Shown here: in pieces, positions 33,815-44,879 of the stretch
How the letters are laid out: every line of letters begins with the position of its first letter
How positions within the stretch are numbered: position 1 is the stretch's first letter
From: Dryomyza anilis
Taxonomy: Eukaryota; Arthropoda; Insecta; Diptera; Dryomyzidae
Reading direction: 5' to 3'
Length of the DNA stretch: 64,000 bases
NCBI GenBank assembly: GCA_951804985.1
Contig: OX638133.1
Location: 29,227,963-29,291,962 of the forward strand
Position numbers and translations under genes: made by a program
The notes under the pieces: generated by a model
What the model was told of the DNA's origin: nothing
Database searches by the model: none
The model's input: only the letters and a program-made list of their open reading frames with translations

Positions 33815-35000
33815 GAATTACTTTGTGTTAGAGGTAGGCGCGTGCCATGCTTTTTGCGTGTCACGTGCCGTCTCATTCTTCGAGCAGCTGCGCTGAATGC
33901 CTTTCAACAACGAAGAGAAATATCTTCCCTCCGTTGTTTTGGCTTTGCCGAGCGTCCGACCGCCTATTGGAACGTCCTTCTCAGGTTTTGCAGAAGGAGG
34001 AATCCATAGCCTGTACTGTAGGCGAAGTGGTAACGCGGGTCTGGAAATAACTTTCAGTTTTGACCCCTTCCAAAGTTCACTAATCTGATCCCTGTGAGCC
34101 GCATGCTACGACGTACGACTTTTTGACCCTTTTCATCGTCATCCTTTTCGATCCATGGCCTCACTGACAGAACCGAACTTCAGCATGCCGTCTCTTTCTT
34201 AGAGCAGCTGCGCTGAATGCCGGTTCCCTCCGTTGTTTTGGCTTTGCCGAGCATTGACCAGCGTCCGACCGCCTATCGGAACTTCCCTGTTTTGGGCCGT
34301 CAACAGTTTGACTATGGACACATCCTCATTTTTGCAGAAGGAGGAATCCATAGCCTGTACTGATGGCGAAGTGGAAGCGTGGATCTGGATATCACTTTCA
34401 GTTTTGATCCCTTCCAAAGTTCACTAATCTGATCCCTGTGAGCCGCATGCTACGACTTTAACATCTAGCGCCATCGAAATTATAGTGCCACGGACTACTG
34501 GCTTCGACGCGCATCATCATTTCCATGAGGACTACGTTCTCTACAAGCAGCCATCTTTCCGAATTGATCCTGCCATCAGCAACCGATTCGTCAATGATGG
34601 CTACTTGTAGATCCGCTGGAGTGACCTAGAAACTGATGGACTGTTTGGTCCAATTTGGGTTTTCTCCTTGCGTTCCTCCTCCGATTTGATTTTCGGTTTT
34701 GATTTTCTGATTTGGATTTGGAACCATCCCTCCTTTTCCCAGAAATGTTTCCCTTGTTTGCCTCATTTAGGGTTAAGTAGGCGTTGTTTTTCTGGTGCGC
34801 AGTTACTTGTTACAGCGATTGTGGGGCTTTGGTGAGCTCCCACCGTTCGTAGCTTTTCACCATCTGCGTGTGCTTCTTTATGAAAGCCAAGTCTCGATCA
34901 GTGAAGCTTGCCTGATACATAGCTCTCAGTTTATTTTAAGGTACCTCAATGACCCCTTGTACCTCCGGCGTTTTTTTGTCAGTTACCGGTGTAGGTAAAC
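33815..35000 (-). pseudogene. DUF4780-like retroelement gene remnant with internal duplication
   Basis: Minus-strand translation over several frames gives, from 35000 leftwards, LRAMYQASFTDRDLAFIKK and KSYERWELTKAPQ. Then, near 34650-34500, come DLQVAIIDES, GRINSERWLLVEN and FDGAR, followed by a KVVACGSQG-like block, LWKG, a YRLWIPP block in another frame and the open stretch 34417-34199 ending in LLTAQNREVPIGGRTLVNAR. This order resembles the DUF4780 domain found in many insect retroelement-like genes; the assignment is from memory of the family pattern. A second, shorter copy of the last part occupies about 33830-34100, sharing CTTCCAAAGTTCACTAATCT. Frameshifts and stops make it dead. Confidence 0.55.
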
Positions 35001-35002
35001 CC

Positions 35003-35452
35003 GAGACAAAATTTATGGCTTTTTTCAGGAATATTTCGGGCATATTTCCGGCAAACGCACAGCTAAATGGAATATCTTGGGAAGTGTATAGCAGGTTGTA
35101 AATTTTGATGGCATTTTAATGGCAAATTCACGCCATATTTGGTGAACGGGCTGAAAACAGACAGCTTTTGATACAAACTCCGCCTTTGTCTGTTTGAAAT
35201 ATCCCGAGTCAAGATTTTTGGCATATTTCTGGAATATTTCGGCCATATTTCCGGCAAACGCACAGCTAAATGGAATATCTTGGGAAGAAGGTAGTACAAT
35301 TTGATGGCATTTTAATGGCAGATTCGCGCCATATTTGGGGAACGGGCAGAAATCAGACAGCTTTTGATACAAACTCTGCCTTAGTCTGCCTGAAATCTTT
35401 CAAAAAAACTTCTCTAAACTGCCTCCACCCTGCCAAAAATTTTGTCTGGGGA
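35003..35452 (+). repeat. Family A repeat, two tandem 190-bp units
   Basis: Units share GGCAAACGCACAGCTAAATG, GGAATATCTTGGGAAG, TTTGATGGCATTTTAATGGC and CAGCTTTTGATACAAACTC. The unit tail TCTGCCTTAGTCTGCCTGAAA leads into CTGCCAAAAATTTTGTCTGG at the right edge. This block separates the acidic minus-strand frame (35701-35414) from the DUF4780-like remnant, as an insertion would. Confidence 0.88.
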
Positions 35453-35701
35453 AGCGATGAACGTCTTGTCGTTATCATCGGAGTCCGCTAGCAACTCTTC
35501 GTCCGTGTCCGGGCCTATGATAACTTGTGAGGAAGTGTTTGACTCCTCTTCCTCACTGTCAAGTTGCACGGTACCGAAGAACGGAAGGGCTTTCACCAAC
35601 GTCTCCGCGCTAACATCGTCGGTCATCATGGGTGTATCGCCTCCATGATAGTCAGGTGGGGCGATACCAGTTTGCCTGACTAGGCCCGGTCTTTCAAGCA
35701 A
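35414..35701 (-). pseudogene. Acidic N-terminal-like fragment upstream of the DUF4780-like remnant
   Basis: A 95-codon frame of clearly higher GC than its surroundings, with an acidic Ser-rich stretch (DSEEEESNTSS, then DTDEELLADSDDND). Its last dozen codons (PDKIFGRVEAV) are family-A repeat sequence, so the true end is lost. It lies in the same orientation as, and just upstream of, the DUF4780-like remnant, suggesting one original gene split by the repeat insertion. It could instead be an unrelated host exon. Confidence 0.45.
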
Positions 35702-35804
35702 TTTTTTGCGTTCGTATGTTTTTGTTCGTTTGTTTTCTAAGTGTTAGTTATGCCAGCAATCATACTATAACTTTTGCAGTTATATTATAATTTTTCTCAA
35801 TCAT

Positions 35805-36050
35805 TTGATATTAAATTCTTCAATAAAATATAAAGCTGATTCAAAATCGAACACAGACAATCTTTTTGGAACCTTTCGTTGTATAACTAAATGCTTTTTA
35901 GTAGAAACAAACATAATTATATTTGTATTAAGTATAACTGTACTACAGGAATCTTTTATTTTCTATCTAGTATATGTATATCGCCGTTGTAAAGGTAAAA
36001 CTTATCAACATCATTTTAATAATGTCAATAAATATATTGCAAAATTTCCT
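35805..36050 (+). repeat. Diverged copy of TATCGTCG-ended element
   Basis: Near 35968 it has TATATCGCCGTTGTAAAGG, then ACATCATTTTAATAATGTCAAT, matching with changes the end of the element at 46905-47170. The deduced peptides YRRCKGKTYQHHFNNV here and YRRCRTKRYQIHFQNV there are similar because the DNA is shared, not because a gene is conserved. Confidence 0.55.
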
Positions 36051-36059
36051 ATATAGCTG

Positions 36060-37380
36060 ACAATTATTGATCGACCAAACTTATATTTGTTGCAAATAGT
36101 GAAAACATGTTTATCTATCGATTGGAATTTTAACATTACAAATTAATCAACTAACTTTTATTTTATTAATCTGTAAACATAAATATAAAATTCCTGTATA
36201 CAAAAAAATATATATACATATTGTTTAATTCTACTTCTACAGCGACAATATATTATAGAACATTTTTTTGAGTAACAAATTTAGACATTGAAAACTAAAA
36301 TTAAGCACGTGTTCTAATGGAACAGCATAAAAATGAATGGGATTTTTATTTAGTATATACTGTACACATGCCACATTAGTTATAAATGAAACCTGATAAA
36401 AATAAAAACCTACTCAGTATTTATTAGCAATTTGCGCTTTAGAAACGTTAAAAACTACAGCGATTACAATTTGTTTCACATCGTGTTTTTACGTTCGTAA
36501 TTTGTTTTTTTTTTCTTCTTTTTTTTGTGTTTAGTTTTTTCTAATTTCATAGTATTTTGTAATGTAACATAATAATTTAAACGTTTGCTAATCATTTTTT
36601 TTTATTTTTTTTATTGTGTTGAGTTTCACAACACGATCACAAACATCAGTAGTATGATCAGTGATGCTTTTGCCTGACCGAATCAAGTGCCATTTTTGTA
36701 TGCGATACGGCGAGGTTGTTGTCTGGAATCTCGCAAAATATATAATAAGTTTTTGCGTTTTAATAATAATAAAACTATAAATAATTAATTATAAAATAAT
36801 AATTGTTACTACATGTTTAATTTTCTAAATTCGAGTATTTAATTATTTCAAATTATATAAATATTTGTAAATATATTTATTAAAAATAATAAATAATCAT
36901 TAATAACAAAATAATAATAAAAAGGTATGAATTTAGTATTCAGTTAGAAATCAGTTAAAAATGTTCGAATAATACAATTTTAAAAGCAATATTATAAAAA
37001 TATTCGTCGAACGTAAAAAAAGAACTGTGTGACAATTAAAACTATACTCTATCTTTTACCAAAAAACATGCTTCAGGGCTTCTCTCATATACTACACTTG
37101 TGGTATTTCACTTTTATAAGGGATGCAACAACAAATTGACGTTTCTGTGTTATTGTATCGTATATATATACTACATGGTACGAATACCATACTAAAATGC
37201 GATGAACTGTGATACCGATAAATACTATGATTAGGTCAGCTGAAAGTAAATTTTTGTGTTACAATGTATCCTAAACTTTCTTGCACAAAGAAACCATTGA
37301 TCTTATGCACATTAATTTTTTTATAGCTCATCATCGACCTGCGTCACCTGAACCTAATTCCTCCATTTTAGTTTTTTTAT
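36060..37380. other. AT-rich spacer
   Basis: Very AT-rich with poly-T near 36505-36535 and 36595-36615. No gene, RNA or shared repeat recognised. Confidence 0.45.
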
Positions 37381-37389
37381 TCTAATTAC

Positions 37390-37657
37390 GGATAAAAAGC
37401 ACGTGTCAAACGGATATAACATTGGAAAGGTCATTTAATATTCTAAAACAGGATTTAAAAATTGTTTTTCATTTATCACCATATTATACTTTATAACAAA
37501 TTTTCGTGACTAGGTTATATCAGTAATATGCATTTACTAAACACCCTGTATCTTAAAAGGGTGCAAAATAGGACATAATTTTATTTTACATTTTCTTATT
37601 TTTTTGAGTCATAGAATGACCTCCTGAATTATTGACATCGATGAACCAAACACCCTG
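37390..37657 (-). mobile_element. Truncated copy of the CAGGGTGTTTGG MITE
   Basis: The right end GATGAACCAAACACCCTG with following TA, the AAGGGTGCAAAATAGGACAT block and the internal CACCCTGTATC terminus copy match 33359-33696 read on the minus strand. Similarity fades towards 37390 and the other terminus is missing. Confidence 0.8.
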
Positions 37658-37859
37658 TATATTAATTATTATAAACAAGTACAAACCTAATATATACTAT
37701 TAAATAAATATGTACCTATTAAATATCTGTTTTTCATTTATTATTTATTTTAATTTATGTAAGTTTTTTTTTTAATAAGTTGACACTAACAAGTTAACAT
37801 AATAAGCGAAAAATACGTTGAAAAAATAGGCGAAAAAATGTCTAACGGTTAATGATGAG

Positions 37860-37925
37860 CTAATGCAAGAACAGGACATGGTAGTCTTGTTCTTGCATCG
37901 GTAGGTCGTTCTTGTTCTTGCATCC
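37860..37925. repeat. TGCAAGAACA inverted/direct repeat cluster
   Basis: ATGCAAGAACAGGAC pairs with GTCTTGTTCTTGCAT (one mismatch) around the 6-base spacer ATGGTA. A second TTGTTCTTGCAT follows about 27 bp later. Three copies of one 11-mer in about 65 bp in otherwise plain DNA. Confidence 0.8.
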
Positions 37926-38169
37926 TTAGGCGATTATGCAAATTAATTGACATGTATAACATGTATAAGTACAATATTATAATGTATTAGAATCTTTGGA
38001 TATTGTCACCTAACAATTGGTTTGCTCCATACGCTACTTTTGGATTAGTATGTGTACCACTGAATGAGCTATTTTTGCTATCGCAACCAAACTAAGTTCA
38101 CTAAATACCAAGTATGATTTATTTCGCTCTATTTCGTTCTATTGTCTTCGTGATTTTGGTACGTTTCTA

Positions 38170-38890
38170 GTAAATACATGCATGGAAAAAAATGGCTCAC
38201 CCAAACATAATTAGCAGCAAACAACGTCTATGTTTGGAGAACACTGCAAACATAATATATATTTGAGATATCGTAAACATATTAAGGGTATTCATTTCAC
38301 TACGTACGTAAGCTTTACAGTGTACAATTTTTACGAAATACGCATATACACAGGTAATACGTAGTGTAATGAATACCCTTATTATGTTTGGCTCTAAACA
38401 TAATGTGTTTATATGGAAACAAATAATTTTATATATCAAACATAATATGCTTGGCTCTAAACATAATATATTTTTGGGTGGGAATATAAATAGGTTTCGC
38501 CTGTTAATATATTATGTTTGCATCATAAACATTTTCTTTACATGCAATTAAATGTTTTGTTTGGCTTAGACATTTTTCTTATTTAAATTTAAATATATTA
38601 AAATTTAATTATAATTGAAACAAAGAATCACAATGTATTGCGCCATCTTCAGCACAAAGAGCCCCAGAAATATAATATATATTTTTATGCAAACATAATT
38701 ATGTTGTAATGAAGCTGCAAATAAAATATGTTTAAGGCTTAAATAATTATATTCACATATTATATATTTACATCTAAACTAATTTATTAAAATTGTGAAT
38801 ATATTATATTTAGAACAATATTGCAAACATATTTATTGGTTTTTAAGAACAGATTATATTTGAGTCCAAACATATCCAATTACATTTTTC
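38170..38890. repeat. AAACATAAT-rich element
   Basis: The word AAACATAAT (or ATTATGTTT) recurs a dozen or so times between 38200 and 38880, often as GGCTCTAAACATAAT (38390 and 38453). The left edge ATGGCTCACCCAAACATAAT and the phrase ATATATTTTTGGGTGGGAAT near 38465-38482 may be its ends. Family unknown. Confidence 0.65.
38285..38379. mobile_element. 95-bp TA-flanked MITE nested in the AAACATAAT element
   Basis: Termini AGGGTATTCATTTCACTACG and CGTAGTGTAATGAATACCCT are inverted repeats of at least 22 bp with one mismatch. They are flanked by TA at 38283-38284 and 38380-38381. The centre contains TACGTACGTA. It is a very short Tc1/mariner-type non-autonomous insertion. Confidence 0.9.
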
Positions 38891-40220
38891 ACTGCTTTAA
38901 TAACTAAATATACCGCAAAAAATTTGGTATCAAGCTGAAGCAACCAAAAACAAATCTAAATTAAATTTTTAAAATGTAGAAAATTTGTATTTCATATGCG
39001 TTTGAGTTTATCATTTATTTATTAGAATAATTTGACCACCCATTTTTATTATAAAAGTCTTTTAATAACATCTCGATCATATTATTTAATACCTGCGATA
39101 TCCAATAGACTACAGATCAGTATTTTTTATGAAGGTTTGATCAGATTGTCTTACGTTTCTTATATCTCGTAAACAAGTTAGTTCACGCATAAAAGAACAT
39201 TTTTATATTGTAGTAGAAGGTTTTCTGTGTCTAATATCGAAAAGATAATTTAATTCTTTTCTTTTATTGGAATTTCAAAAATAAAAGAGGTCCAAATTAG
39301 AGCCATCAAAATTAGTGTAGGGCAATGTAATATAAAATATAATCTGTATAATTCTTAACTTATTTTAGTACATTAATTTTTAAAAGTATGTCTTATCGTT
39401 TTAATTTCAACTGATACTCAAACTTCTAAGATATCTATTTCGGTGCTTTGCGAAATCATAAAATTCGCAATCAGGTATTACAAACAACCTGTGTGATACA
39501 GCAAAATACAATGAAAACTTAAAATTAATTCACAAATAATTGTATTTTGTACCCCATCGACCATTCATGAAATTGAGCAGAAGACTCGACTTCGACTGAG
39601 TTTGTGTTGCGAAGCGTGGTGAAATAATTGCATATGGTATTTTGTTTGCGTATGACGCATGTTTTGAATGACTTTGTTTGTTGAACAGCAATATAATATA
39701 AAATCAAAAGTAAATATAGTACCTAGATAAATTTGCACTGGATAAAATCTGTGACGTTATTGTCGGTTTATATAGTGAATTTACGTCATAGTCATCGGGG
39801 CGTATTTTTAACGCCAAAACGAGCCAATAATATTGATTTATCCGATGCTATATGGGATAGTGAGGGGGGTGAGGACGAGATTACGCGTCCAGACCTTTAT
39901 CACGGGACCACAAAAAAAAACAAAACTATGGCAGAGAGCAGTCACTTGACTGTATAACTAATAATAAAATCATTTCAATAATACGCTGCATACTATTTTT
40001 AGAAATAAATTTGCAACATTTTAATTGGATTGTTATCTCACAGAATTTTACACGCAAACTTTAAATTATAAATTTGTAAGTGATAGTGATGCGGCATAAG
40101 AAGGTATTGCAAGATTTTTGATTTTGTATGAATTAAAAATTTCTTTTGTATTATAAAAGTGATACTCTGAAACTACATTTTAAAATTTTTAATAATTGAT
40201 TAGAATGTATACATTAAGGA
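38890..40220. other. Spacer with one unassigned short frame
   Basis: Mostly AT-rich. The plus frame at 39733-39957 has a GC-richer, protein-like stretch (RGVFLTPKRANNIDLSDA, then WDSEGGEDEI) without ATG at its start. I do not recognise it; it may be a transposon or host exon fragment. Nothing else is supported. Confidence 0.35.
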
Positions 40221-40299
40221 ATTTAGGACCACTTCATAATTGGAGTCATAAAAAAGACCAATTTTGGAGTGTTTTATAATTCCTCGGAAAAAAAACACT

Positions 40300-40750
40300 C
40301 GTAAAAGTTTCTCTTTTAAGTCAGTTTTCGGAGCTCTCCAATATATTACTCATAAAAGTGTCATATTTAGGAGTCCTCATAAATTAGACTTTTAAAAAAA
40401 TCAAAATTAAAATTGTTACTGAGCACTCACAAAATATATTTTAGATTGTTTTAGAAGAGCTCCAAAATTTGACTCAAAAAAAAAGATTTAGAAAAGATTC
40501 TCATTTAAGAAAGTTTTCGGAGTTTTCCAAAATATTACTCATAAAAGTGTCATATTTAGGAGTTATTTAGGAGCCCTTATAAATTATACTCTTAAAAGAA
40601 TCAAAATTAAAATTGTTACTGAGCGCTCAGAAAATGAACCCCTAAAAGTTATGTATTTCAGATTATTTTAGAGCGCTCCAAAATTTGACTCATAAAAGAG
40701 ACTTATTCGCGAGCACTTTAGGAGTCCACAGAAGTATTTTAGGAGCACTC
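40300..40750 (+). repeat. About 195-bp tandem duplication (CATAAAAGTGTCATATTTAG)
   Basis: Two copies starting near 40309 and 40500 share GTTTTCGGAG, ACTCATAAAAGTGTCATATT, TAGGAGTC/TT, ATCAAAATTAAAATTGTTAC and GAGCGCTC-type blocks, and a third partial copy fades out near 40750. Confidence 0.88.
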
Positions 40751-40804
40751 AGAAAAGTGAGTTACAAAAGTGTCATATATATGCAGGCTTTAGAAGCCTA
40801 CTGT

Positions 40805-41230
40805 TTAAATAAAATTGATATACTATATTCGTTAAGAATTTGAAATCAAATAAAAAATCATTTTATTAGTGGATTTACTTAAAATGGCATTTTGTCTCGG
40901 GTGTCTGGATTAAGAAAAACATGAAAATGTGCGATGTTGATTTTATTTAAGAAATTTTATATATTTTTTGAAGAGGGGAACCTCCAAAAATTAAGTAATT
41001 GTGGTGTCTAAAAAGTCTCAAAAATATAAATGTAAATAAATTTGATATAATATATTAGTTTTGAATTCGGAATCATATAAAAATTAATTTAATTAGTGTA
41101 AGTTAAACAGACAAACACAAATATATTATGGATTTACTTGAAACGAATGCAATTTCTCTCGGCTGTCTGGATTATATAGTATTGAAGAGAGGAAAATCCG
41201 AAAATGAAGTAATTGTGGTGTCTAAAAAGT
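40805..41230 (+). repeat. About 220-bp duplication
   Basis: Two copies share TTTGATATA(A)TATATT, TGGATTTACTT(A/G)AAA, TCTCGG(G/C)TGTCTGGATTA and AAGTAATTGTGGTGTCTAAA (41000 and 41210). They are spaced about 215 bp. Confidence 0.85.
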
Positions 41231-41234
41231 TTAA

Positions 41235-41700
41235 AATGCTCATAAATATGAGGATTTTAGGGCTCTTAAAAACGTGTCTTCTACGCAAAATTCGCGAGCC
41301 TTTTTGAGCTCAATTTAGTACTCAAATATGATTGTTTAGCAGTAATAATAGTCTCATAAATAAAAGTGTTTTTTTGGGCTCATAAAAACGTGCCTTCTAC
41401 GCAGGGGTTGGGAGTCTTTTTCGGCTCTTTTAAACACTCATATATGAGTGTTTAAAAAAATGTCAAAAATATGTGTGTTTTTGAGCTCATAAAATGGTGC
41501 CCTCTACCCAGGAGACGGGAGTTCTTTTTAGTGTACAAATATGAATGTTTTCGGAGTATTAAAAGTCTCATAAATATTAGGGGTTTTAGGCTTATAAAAT
41601 GGTGTGCTCTATACCCAGGGGTCGAAAGACTTGTTGGGCTATTTTAAGTGCTCATATATGAGCGTAGCTCCCATAAATATGACACATTTAGGAGTCTTAA
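41235..41700 (+). repeat. About 110-bp tandem repeat, four units
   Basis: The keyword CGTG(T/C)CTTCTACGC or GGTG(C/T)(C/G)CTCTA.CC recurs at about 41272, 41388, 41495 and 41601. Each is preceded by GGGCTCATAAAA-like sequence and followed by GGGAGTC/TTTTT and ACTCATATATGAG-like sequence. It shares small words with 40300-40750, so the whole 40.3-41.7 kb block may be one degenerate family. Confidence 0.88.
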
Positions 41701-41954
41701 AAGACTCAAAATGTTTTTGGGGTATTTTAATTCTACAAAAATCCTAATAATTTGCATACCTGAAAAAGTCAACATTTACAAAAATTTACTTGGGATCATT
41801 TTGAGTATTTGTGTGAAAACGGTTTGTTTTTTATCAATTCGTTTAAAATTTTACTTTGTATTTCAAACACAAGTGAATATCATATACTCACATTATAAAA
41901 ATATATAAGTTTTTGTTTGAACATTTGGAAAATATTTCATGTTCCCCAAAGCTG

Positions 41955-42000
41955 AAACATATCGTCGTTGTTGAACTTAAAGTCACCGACTACATTTTCA
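41955..42000 (+). repeat. TATCGTCGTTGT terminus, partial copy
   Basis: CATATCGTCGTTGTTGAAC, AAAGTCACC and ACATTTTCAAAAT match the left terminus of the element at 46905-47170. No right end is visible before the fold-back array begins. Confidence 0.7.
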
Positions 42001-42111
42001 AAATACCAATTGTTCCTTTACAAAAACCTTTATATATCTTTCAATTTTTGATTGATGAGCTCAATGTTTGTACCAAATGATAAGAAAATGTGAATCTATT
42101 TTTTATTTTCA

Positions 42112-42990
42112 GGACAAATGTTTGGCAACATATTTTAAATAATGATGCCACTCGATAGGTGTTTTAAAAACAAACAATTAATAGTTTACACCACTATTTT
42201 ATCTTGCACCAATAAAGAGTTATAGCAAAAAAAACGAAAAAATTGGAAAAATTGAAAAATCTTGTCATGCCAAAAGGGGCGAATCTTTTCGTTTTTTTGC
42301 TATAACCCTTTATTGGTGCCAGATAAAATAGTAATGTAAAGGCATTTATTGTTTGTTTTCAAAGCACCTATCCGCATCATTAATTAAAAATAATTTGCCA
42401 AACATTTTTCTTGCAAATGATAAAAATTCAAAAAAAAAATATTTTAATATAATGATGATGATCGATAGGTGCTTTAAAAACCAACAATTAATGCTTTTAC
42501 ACCAACATTTTATCTTGCTTCAATAAAGAGTCATAGCAAAAAAAAACGAAGAAATTGATAAAATTGAAAATCTTGTCATGCCAAAAGGGCGAATCTTTTC
42601 GTTTTTTTTTTTTTGCTATAACTCTTTATTGGTGCAAGATAAAATAGTAATGTAAAGGCAATCATTATTTAAAAATATTTAGCAAAACATTGATTTGCCA
42701 TTTGTAAACGATGAAATTGGTATAATTGAAAATCTGGTCATGCCAAAAGGGCGAATCATTTCGTTTTTTTGCTATAACTCTTTATTCGTGAAAGATAAAA
42801 TAGTGATGTAAAGACATTTGATGTTTGGTTTCGAAACACCTATCGATTGGCATCAATATTTAAAAATATTTTCCCAAACATTTTTGCTGCAAATAACAAA
42901 TGTCAAATTATTGTTTGGCAAAATATTTTTAAATAATGATGCCAATCGATAGGTGCTTTTAAAACAAACAATAAATGCCTTTACATTGGT
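42112..42990. mobile_element. Tandem array of palindromic fold-back units
   Basis: Units of about 310 bp, each itself a palindrome. The left half reads CGATAGGTGCTTTAAAAAC, ACAATTAATGCCTTTACAC, TTTTATCTTGC, CAATAAAGAGTTATAGCAAA. The right half is its complement, around a centre TTGTCATGCCAAAAGGGCGA. Full palindromes start near 42148 and 42452; half units follow at about 42670-42860 and 42890-42990. The same unit, also duplicated, occupies 58600-59220. Confidence 0.92.
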
Positions 42991-43014
42991 ATTATAAGAA
43001 TATATTTAGTTGTA

Positions 43015-43060
43015 TATGCCGTTTGTAACACCCAGAAGGAGGCATATAAAAAAACAGAGT
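43015..43060 (+). repeat. TTTGTAACACCCAGAAGGAG repeat fragment
   Basis: Contains CGTTTGTAACACCCAGAAGG, the same phrase found on the minus strand at about 52707-52727 and, changed, at 20343. It is a fragment of a dispersed repeat type common in flies. Confidence 0.7.
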
Positions 43061-43299
43061 ATGCAGTCAAAACTAGCATCCGCGAATTATATATAATTGA
43101 TGTATGGGATGTCCATGGGATTTTTGTTCTCATTTTGTTGAGTACTGTTAATTTTACAGTTGGTATAAATTTCAAACTTTATAACTTGAATATGGTTTGT
43201 ATATCATAAATATATATCATACATTCTTATTGCCCAACAAAAAAAAAAACTATTATTAGTTAAAAGTGTAAATTTAATAAATAAAATATTTTTATTTGT

Positions 43300-44170
43300 T
43301 TGTTTAACAGATTTCACAAAATACCCACCCGAACGAACAGCGGCGCTATAACTCATGTTAATTTCTTTATGCGGAGTTTTATTGGGTTTTACCCCGTGCA
43401 CCCAATAAACAAGCAAATCCAGTGACCAACAGGTTAGGGGATTGGTTGGTTGGCTGCTTGATTGCATCCAAGAAATCAAAAACTTCGTCGCGCCAGCAGG
43501 TGACCAAAAAAATAATAATACAAAAAAAAAATACAAAAAAAAACACACAGAAAAAAACCAGCTACAACAATAATGGAATTCCATACGATTTGACCGACGC
43601 GACGTGCACGTTGTCGTCGTCGTCTTCGGCGTCATCATCGTCATCATCAACATCAGAACTTATAAATAATAAAGTGATATTTTTTGTTTAAGTGCTGCGA
43701 ATGTGTTTTCTTCTATGGGCCATAATTCAAAAGCCGGTCTTTAATGAATCCTCTTCGGATTTAAGCGACTAGACACGTCGCATCGCTCAGTTCCAAACGA
43801 CAACAACAACGGCAACAGCAGCAACAACCGCTGCAACAGTTGCTTGGTAATTAGCGACAAAGTCAAGGAAACACCGCAGAAGATACCGCCGCCGGTAACA
43901 CTGACTGGTTGGCTGGCTGGCTGGCTGTTGGCTGGAAGGTCGACTGGCAGGCAGTCAGTTAGTCCAGAAGCTTGACTTTTGTGATGCGTTGCGTCCAGAA
44001 AAGTCAACTCTTTTTCAACATGTTGCTCTTTTAATGGCTGTGCAATGGAACACTTGAAGATTGGCGGTACGCTGCATAGATTTTTTTTTTTAATTCGAAG
44101 CCAACATTGCTGAAGCCGAAGCGAGTCTTCGGCCAAACAAGTCTTCGGCCAGCATGTGACTTCAGTGAAA
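43300..44170. other. Unique GC-richer island with triplet repeats
   Basis: GTCGTCGTCGTCTTCGGCG and TCATCATCGTCATCATC at about 43611-43650, AACAACAACAACGGCAACAG near 43800, GGCTGGCTGGCTGGCTG near 43910, and a repeated GTCTTCGGCCA at 44126 and 44142. The 131-codon minus frame 43741-44136 and 149-codon minus frame 43204-43653 run through these triplet repeats and have no domain I recognise. Candidate non-coding conserved DNA. Confidence 0.4.
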
Positions 44171-44399
44171 CTGGTAATGTTGCATTTTTGTATATGTTAT
44201 TATTTCGGTTTTTATTATAAAGTATTACTTATATTTAAAATTTACTTTGAATTTTTTAACTTTGAATTTTTTTAAAATTTACTTTGAGTAAAATGAGAAT
44301 TACAATCTTTTAAAATTAATCTTGAAAATACCAAAAGCAAATTCTGTATAATTAAATATACCTAATTTTTACGAAACAGGGGTGTTATCCGCTCACCAG

Positions 44400-44590
44400 T
44401 CTAATATTTTTTTAAGAATATAAAAAAAAAAAAAATGAAAATAATTCGAAAAAAACGTGTTGTTGTAATAATTTTATTAAAAAAAAAACAACAGAACAAA
44501 AAATATTTCGAAAATAAATAATTTCGAAAAAAAATAATTTCGAAAAAAAAAAATTCGAAAAAAAAATTTTTTTTTCGAATATTTTTAAAA
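44400..44590. repeat. A/T-homopolymer segment related to element D
   Basis: Long A tracts punctuated by TTCGAAAA, with GTGTTGTTGTAATAATTTTA and AACAACAGAACAAAAAA. The TTGTTGTAA landmark and neighbouring tracts match the tail parts of the element D copies at 5770 and 61040. Confidence 0.55.
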
Positions 44591-44596
44591 TATTTT

Positions 44597-44660
44597 TTAT
44601 ATATCGTCGTTGTAGAACGAAAAGTCACCAAAAACATTTTTAAAATGCCAAATATTCATT
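44597..44660 (+). repeat. TATCGTCGTTGTAGAACGAA terminus, partial copy
   Basis: Near-identical to the left end at 46905 for about 45 bp (ATATATCGTCGTTGTAGAAC, then GAAAAGTCACCA). It is cut off by the mariner derivative that follows directly. Confidence 0.8.
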
Positions 44661-44862
44661 TGGTAGTAAATTTTAATAATTTCGACTCGTTGTTGGCTCG
44701 TATATCTTTCTATCATGAAATGGCAAACCTTACTGAAGAGAAATGTCAAAAGAGCGCCAAGAAATATGGCGTCGTTTGCTGTCCCTGATGCTCTACTTTT
44801 GTAGCATCCCTGTTGAAAAACCCTTGAAAAAAACTTTTGTAGCGCTCTTATTGAAAAACCCT
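44661..44862 (-). mobile_element. Deleted DD41D mariner derivative
   Basis: Minus-strand reading gives the element's 5-prime region (start codon context CATGATAGAAAGATATACG, GAGCCAACAACGAGTCG). Towards the right come the complement of the 5-prime terminus (GTTGAAAAACCC) and then the 3-prime terminus (TGTAGCGCTCTTATTGAAAA) followed by TA at 44863. It thus has the same unusual junction of inverted 5-prime end plus 3-prime terminus as the copy at 6830-7130. Confidence 0.87.
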
Positions 44863-44879
44863 TTATAAGGAAATAGTTT

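Noticed and set aside
35805..36056. Conserved gene shared with 47070-47294
   Set aside because: The peptide similarity comes from a shared repeat terminus read in arbitrary frames on opposite strands.
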